Positions 58,272-64,000 of a stretch of DNA of 64,000 bases are shown here, one piece after another (position 1 is the first letter of the stretch; each line of letters starts with the position of its first letter). This stretch comes from Punica granatum (Eukaryota > Streptophyta > Magnoliopsida > Myrtales > Lythraceae). The stretch is taken from positions 14,260,001-14,324,000 of the forward strand of contig NC_045130.1 of the NCBI RefSeq assembly GCF_007655135.1, in the 5' to 3' direction. The position numbers and the translations under genes are program-made. The notes under the pieces were generated by a model. That model was given only the letters and a program-made list of their open reading frames with translations. It did not search any database and was not told the origin of the DNA.

Positions 58272-61200
58272 ATGGAGTCCCAGCTTCCCCTCCCCCATGG
58301 GAGGAGTCTCGCTGCCACGCTTTGGCTTCTTCTCAGCATCGCTGCCATAGCTCTTGTTGCCTGCTCCATGTCCGATGTGCAGGGTGCTCATGGGAATGAA
58401 ACCGACCGATTTGCTCTGCTGGACGTCAAGGCCAATATAATAATTGACCCACTCGGTGTCTTGAGCTCATGGAACTCCAGCCACCATTTCTGTCAGTGGT
58501 ATGGAGTTACTTGTGGCCGAAGGCACCAGAGAGTCACAAAATTGGACTTGCAATCGCAAGAGCTGTCGGGGACAATTTCCCCGCATATTGGGAACCTGAG
58601 CTTCCTGAGGGTGCTCGATCTCCAGAACAACAGCTTCGATTCAAGGATTCCCCTTGAAGTAGGTCATCTGTCAAGACTGCGGCATTTGTATCTCAATAAC
58701 AACTCGCTCAGTGGACCAATTCCTCCCAGCCTGTCCAGTTGCTCCAATCTCCTCAACATCAGCCTCCATTACAACAGGCTTCAGGGGTACGTTCCTTCAA
58801 ATCTCAGCTCCCTCTCCAAGCTCAGAGTACTTTGGTTGTGGCACAATGGTTTGAGCGGAGAGATCCCACTTTCGGTTGGAAACTTCTCATCTTTAGAGTC
58901 TCTTCATTTGGGAGATAATATGCTTAGGGGTACGGTTCCGGATACTCTCAGCAACTTGAGAAACTTAAAGTATCTTGCTCTTGCGCAAAATAATTTAGTT
59001 GGAAATTTTCCTTCGTCAGTCGCCAACATTTCTTCCATGGAAGATCTTGATTTGGGTCTTAACCAATTGATGGGTACCTTGCCGTTGGACTTGGGCATCA
59101 CTCTTCCAAATCTCCAATTTTTCTCGGTAACGGATAACCGGTTCACTGGATCTATCCCCCAATCAATATCCAACATGTCCCAAGTAAATGTATTTATAAT
59201 TACATCCAATAGGTTCACGGGGGATGTTCCGTCTTTCCGAAAGATGAGTAACCTCGACTTTTTCGCTATTGGTGGAAATTATCTGGGAAGGGGGCAAGCC
59301 AACGACCTCGACTTCCTCTGCTCCTTGACAAATTCCACAAATCTCAATATTGTTGACATAGGTGATAACAATTTCGGAGGGGCAATGCCCAAATGCATCG
59401 GCAACCTGTCCATCACTCTTTACATGTTCGTGTTGGAACAAAATGCTTTATCTGGAACCATGCCGAGTAGTATTGGGAATCTCATACATCTGGAGGCTTT
59501 TTCAGTGTCTGCCAACAATTTTTCAGGTAGCATACCTCCCGAAATTGGAAATCTCAAAAAAGTGAAGGAATTCTATCTCGATGAAAATATGTTCACCGGA
59601 GAGGTCCCACACACCCTCGGGAATTTGTCAATGTTGGTTTACCTGTCCATGCGCAAAAACAATCTTCTGGGCACCATACCTTCCTCTTTGGGCAAGTGTC
59701 AGAGCTTATCATTTCTAGATCTTTCAGATAACAAGCTTGCTGGTGCCATACCCCCCGAGATTATGAGCCTCTCTTCTCTATCAATCTATGCCAGTTTCTC
59801 GTTGAACAATCTAACAGGCGAGCTTCCTGTGGAAATAGGGAATCTGAAAAATCTCGGCAAATTAGATCTCTCGGGGAACAAGTTGTCAGGAAAAATTCCA
59901 AGTAGTTTAGGTAGTTGTACGTCGCTGGAGTACTTGTACATGGGGGATAACATGTTTACAGGTCCCGTCCCTTCAAGTCTGAGTTCCTTAAGGGGGATTA
60001 AAGAATTAAATCTCTCCCACAACAGGCTCTCAGGCCAAATTCCCCATTTCTTGGAGGATCTCAACCTTACAAGTTTAGATCTGTCTTTCAATAATCTTCA
60101 GGGCAATCTGCCTACGGGAGGAGTTTTTGCAAATACAAGTGCAACCTCAGTTCTGGGAAATGAGAAGCTTTGTGGGGGTCTACCTGAATATCGGCTTCCC
60201 AAATGTAAGTCAACCGGTAGATCAACTAATGGCAGAGTGAGAAATGTTTCTATCTACACGGTGTCGGGGATTTTGGCAATAGTGTTTATGCTCTCGTTAG
60301 TTTGTTTCCTCTGGAATAGGAAACAGAGGAAAACAGTCGCTTCTAGCTCCTCAAACGACCGGTTTCTGAAAGTTTCATATCAAGACCTACTGAAAGCAAC
60401 GGATGGGTTCTCCTCTGCCAATCTGGTCGGGACCGGTAGTTTTGGATCAGTGTTTAAAGGGGTTCTTGCTTTGGATCAGACAACCATTGCCGTGAAAGTG
60501 CTTAATCTTGATCGTCATGGTGCATCGAAGAGCTTCATTAAAGAGTGCGAGGCCTTGAGAAACATCAGGCATCGAAATCTTGTTAAGGTACTCACGGCAT
60601 GTTCGGGCACCGATTACCAGGGCAATGACTTCAAGGCCTTGGTATATGAGTTCATGGTCAATGGGAGCTTGGATGAGTGGCTGCATCCACGAGTTGGAAC
60701 GAGTGCAGAGGGAGAGGTTATACCGAGGCAATTAGGTCTTCTCCAGAGGGTGAATATTGCCACAGATGTTGCTTGTGCTTTAGATTATCTCCATCATCAA
60801 TGTGAAACACCCATAGTTCACTGCGATCTTAAGCCAAGCAATGTCCTCATTGACGGTGAAATGACTGGGCATGTAGGTGATTTTGGGTTGGTCAGGTTCA
60901 TGCCAGGAACTACTAGGGAGCTGATTTCTGAGCTGACAAGTTCTATTGGAGTAAAAGGATCTCTCGGCTATATTGCGCCCGGTAATTATCCAAACTCTTC
61001 TTAACCATGTTCCTTTCCATTTCCTTGTAAATCCTTTTCTGTTCATTGACCAAAACATGAATTGTAGAGGGACGAAATATGCCCAAGAAATGATAATTGT
61101 TCATGGAAATCGAAGCATATAGATGTCATAAGGTTTTGATCGTATATTTAATTAGTAGAGGAATTCTTATCGGTGCAGAGTATGGAGCGGGGGCTGAGGT

Positions 61201-61567
61201 GTCAACTAATGGAGATGTTCACAGCTACGGCATCCTCGTGCTGGAGATGTTCACAGGGAAGAGGCCCACCGACAACATGTTTAGTGATGGGCTGAACCTT
61301 CATCTCTTTGCCAAGGCAGCCTTTCCGGAGCGAGTTCTGCAGATAATTGACCCTCTCTTGCTCCAAGAGAGTCACGACGAGGATGATGGCCTAGACATCA
61401 GGAGAACTCGAAGGAGCCACGACAGGTTCCTTAAGATTCAAGAGTGTCTGGTCTTGATAGTGGAAATAGGATTGGTCTGTTCTTCCGAAGTTCCAATTGG
61501 CAGGATGAGCATGAGAGACGTTGCAGCTGCTCTGCAGGCAATTAGGAAGAAGCTTACCGGAAGCTGA
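58272..61567 (+). CDS. LRR receptor-like kinase, subfamily XII (Xa21/EFR/At3g47570-like), copy 2 (intact)
   Basis: Two exons, 58272-60981 and 61179-61567, give 1032 residues, the normal length for this group, with the usual single intron in the kinase domain (CCCG|GTAATT ... GTGCAG|AGTAT). Order: signal peptide (LWLLLSIAAIALVACSM, to about residue 38); LRRNT cap (ETDRFALLDVKANI ... WYGVTCGRRHQRV); about twenty 24-residue LRRs; cap LCGGLPEYRLPKC; membrane segment near 661-682; kinase from about 715 with GTGSFGSVFKG, AVKVLNLD, HCDLKPSNV, GDFG and APEYG. Cys in place of Arg in HRD makes it non-RD, a class linked to pattern recognition and innate immunity. It should sit at the plasma membrane and sense an extracellular ligand, which cannot be predicted. 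It is the only intact receptor in the window. Confidence 0.93.
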
Positions 61568-61883
61568 GGATATTGAAGACAGTAAAAGATGCAGTCCATG
61601 TTGTGATGTTGTGGTTCGACTCTAATTCCACTATTACAGATGCTTCCTTTTTCTCATGAGCTGGTTGTGAATCTTGTGATGTTGTTTGATGTCTCATCGC
61701 AGATTTCTGATTTTTCTTTTACTAAACAAACGTTTATAATGGCTTAGCTACCAATATCTTTGTATATATTAGACACTTTTAGAACCAAATATAATGTCTT
61801 GTGACTGTAAACTCTTCCGAGCAGAACAAAATTTAGGTAGTCAAGTCATGACTAGAGGGACCACTAACGGTAACAGCATCTCC
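61568..61883. other. Downstream region of receptor kinase copy 2
   Basis: Matches 42976-43340 with a small deletion after 61600. No gene is seen; it leads into a DUF604 fragment. Confidence 0.5.
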
Positions 61884-62251
61884 ATGTTTATGTTCAACAC
61901 AAGGCCGGCCGAGAATGACCCCTGCGAGAGTCCGCATTGGTTCTTCTTCGATTCCATAGAGAGCGAGAACAAGGATGTCTTTGTTACGACTTACTCTAGA
62001 AGAGCAAAGCATCGGCTCAGGCCTTGCTCACTTGGAACCACTCTGCAGATCGTATCAACAAAGTTCAGGTGTTTTCTCCTGCGAAAACACTCTTAGAGGT
62101 AATTAGAAACCATCGACATTTCATCTTTCTTACATCAAAATCATTTTTTCCCGATCACTTGGTAGATAGGATTATTACAGCCTGTTTTGGAAGTTCGCTT
62201 TTGAACCGATATTATAGTTGGATGAGCTAGGACGATCTGGTTCTTGAAATG
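61884..62251 (+). pseudogene. DUF604 3' fragment E
   Basis: Homology starts at the same exon 2 point as fragment D (ATGTTTATGTTCAACACAAG) and runs past the GAG|GTAATT donor into intron 2, ending at TCTTGAAATG (62251). There it is joined to leader sequence of the next DUF604 copy. Small deletions around 62030 shift the frame. The shared breakpoint with fragment D shows that the fragment existed before the blocks duplicated. Confidence 0.82.
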
Positions 62252-64000
62252 TAACCCTCTAAGAGTTCACATTTTGTTGTTAATACCCCAAAAGATCTAT
62301 TGAACAAGTTGTTATAGCCACACCAACACCGATACTCCGACCAACCTCAGCCACGTCGTGTTCGGGATTGTTGGTTCCTTGAAAACATGGAAAGGCAGGA
62401 AGGCTTACCTTGAATCCTGGTGGCGGCCGAATATTAGCCGGGGGTACCTCTTCCTAGATGGACGCCCGGATATTGAGTCCTTCTGCCCCTATACCTGTCC
62501 CCGGATTCTGATAAACGAGGATATCAGAAAATGGAAGATTTACCCATTGCTCAAGTACCCCGTATCAGTCCGCGTAGCATGGAGCATCGTGGAGGCATTC
62601 AGGCAGGGGGATAATGACGTAAGATGGTACGTGATGGCAGATGACGATTCGGAGCTCTTCATGGACAACATAGTACAAGTGCTGTCAAAGTACGACCACA
62701 CCAAGTACTACTACCTTGGTGCCAGCTCGGAATCTATTCTCTCAAACGTTTACATGTCGTTCGAGATGGGCTTTGGAGGAGCCAGTTTCGCCCTAAGCTA
62801 CCCCTTGGTGGCAGCGATGGCAAAAAATTAGATGGGTGTATTAAGAGATACCCAAACATGTGGTCCGACCATCTTATTTATATATGCATACTCGACCTAG
62901 GAGTTGCTATATCTCGGCAAAAGGGGTTTCACCAGGTATGTAAAATGTTTTCCAAGTTGTCCGATCTTTACTGTACGCGGAGATATATATATCTGAAAAA
63001 ACTCGATGCTTCTGTCTTGACACTCTCAGACGCTGCAATCTTTGAATTCATATTCCTTGCAGATTGATCTCCATGATAATATAGCAGGCTTCTTGTCATC
63101 ACACCCACAGTCTCCTATCCTTTCCCTCCACCACATCAACGTGGTGGATCCGATCTTTCCATCCATGAACCGATCCGAGTCGATCAGCCACCTCATGAAG
63201 CCTGCAGGAGTCGATCAATCCCGACTCTTACAGCAAACCATATGCTACCAAAGGGAGAAAAATTGGTCCATTTCTGTCTCCTGGGGTTACTCCGTCCACA
63301 TTTATGAGACTGCAGTGCCTCGATACGTTCTTCAGATGCCCATTGAGACGTTCAGGCCTTGGATCAAGAATGCAAAGTGGCCCATGTTTATGTTCAACAC
63401 AAGGCCGGCTAAGAATGACCCCTGTGAGACTCCGCATTGGTTCTTCTTCGAGTCCATAGAGAGCGAGAACAAGGATGTCTATGTTACGACTTACACTAGA
63501 GCAGAGAAGCGTCGACTCAGCCCTTGCTCACTTGGTGGGAACCACTCTGCAGATCGTATCAACAGAGTTCAGGTGTTTTCTCCTGCGAAAACACGCCTAA
63601 AGGTAATTAGAAACCATTGATCATTTCATTTTTCTTACATCAAAATGGTTTTTTCCCGATCACTGGCTAGATAGGATTATTACAGCCTGTTTTGGAAGTT
63701 CGCTTTTGAACCGATCTTATAGTTGGATGAGCTAGGATGATCTGGTTCTTGAAATGAAGGATAAAACTGTTTCAATTGGCTTCCCTATTCTCAATCAAAC
63801 CAATTTGATCAAATTATCCTCCACTTGATTAACATTAGGAGCTTTTTACCTGTCTGAAAATGCATCTGAAAGATGAATCAATACTAGGTTTTCATGATTT
63901 CGTGAAAGAGCTCATTCCTAATCCATCTCCATGCGCTTTTAAACTGTTTCCCATATTTGGTACACGAGCCCCCCCGATTATTATTAAGAACTTGCAGCCT
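62252..64000 (+). pseudogene. DUF604 glycosyltransferase copy F (no start region, frameshift; runs off the window)
   Basis: Leader sequence (TAACCCTCTAAGAGTTCACA, as upstream of copy C) runs to about 62320 and then jumps to codons for NTDTPTNLSHVVFGIVGSLK. Roughly 240 bases holding the start codon, tail and membrane anchor are gone. The rest of exon 1 reads well (SWWRPNISRGYLFLDG, ADDDSELFMDN, where copy B has DDDTVLF) until GCAAAAAATTAG (62820-62830), where one G is missing against copy B and the frame stops. Exon 1 ends at 62935 and exon 2 is 63063-63602, both with normal splice sites. Exon 3 would lie beyond 64000. With no anchor and a broken frame it cannot make the enzyme. Confidence 0.87.

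Larger units (their letters stand above)
50283..62251 (+). repeat. Duplicated block 2: DUF604 pseudogene, spacer, LRR receptor kinase, DUF604 3' fragment
   Basis: This is the second copy of the block at 30663-43893, in direct orientation about 19.6 kb further on. Gene order and spacer landmarks are conserved: the MITE at 54396, the CGAAGCTTGTGTCCCGTTTCTC stretch near 53860 and the receptor exon relic at 55669. Block 2 alone has the LINE tail (55976), the SINE (57035) and the foldback element (57152-58165). Confidence 0.85.

Noticed and set aside
1..64000. CRISPR arrays, operons or bacterial-type signals
   Set aside because: None seen. Spliced plant genes and plant transposons make these inapplicable.

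Overview
The window is nuclear DNA of a flowering plant, almost certainly a eudicot. The genes are intron-rich with GT..AG splice sites, intergenic DNA is AT-rich and full of plant mobile-element debris, and every protein recognised belongs to a land-plant family. I cannot fix the species. A rosid, possibly in Myrtales, is a guess from general protein similarity. Coding exons were assembled by hand by matching splice sites to reading frame and to remembered family sequence. Exon edges for the main genes close in frame, but no transcript data support them. Positions 1-15650 are ordinary single-copy gene space, all on the minus strand: the first exon of a small conserved protein (459-683), a single-exon glucuronoxylan 4-O-methyltransferase of the DUF579 family (2620-3519), a ten-exon plastid-type protein with two thioredoxin-fold/GST-N domains (5338-8750), and a sixteen-exon bifunctional aspartokinase-homoserine dehydrogenase (10036-15471). 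A SINE with a clear target-site duplication lies at 1711-1886. Positions 15650-23750 hold no gene that I can find. This stretch is a nest of non-autonomous transposons: a Mutator-like foldback element with a 9-bp target duplication (20076-21195), a short inverted-repeat MITE (21573-21835), a Helitron with both ends visible (21894-22458) and a weaker Helitron candidate (17660-19630). A five-exon clade-B-type protein phosphatase 2C follows on the plus strand (23750-25998). From 27.6 kb to the end the window is a recently expanded tandem cluster of two unrelated gene families: DUF604 fringe-like glycosyltransferases and subfamily-XII (Xa21/EFR-like) non-RD LRR receptor kinases. A free-standing intact DUF604 gene (27606-29732) is followed by two copies of one large block, about 30.66-43.89 kb and 50.28-62.25 kb. 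Each block holds, in order, a DUF604 gene, a long relic-filled spacer, an LRR receptor kinase and a 3' fragment of a DUF604 gene. In block 1 the DUF604 gene is intact and the kinase carries a 2-nt frameshift. In block 2 the kinase is intact and the DUF604 gene has a frameshifting deletion. Between the blocks lie a rearranged pseudogene of cytosolic histidine-tRNA ligase and retroelement debris. A further damaged DUF604 copy runs off the right edge. Insertions present in only one block (a Helitron and a MITE in block 1; a foldback element, a SINE and a LINE tail in block 2) show that mobile elements kept arriving after the duplication. The most interesting content is this cluster: a receptor kinase and a glycosyltransferase multiplied as a module, with reciprocal decay and with the kinase copies differing mainly in the ligand-facing LRR surface.
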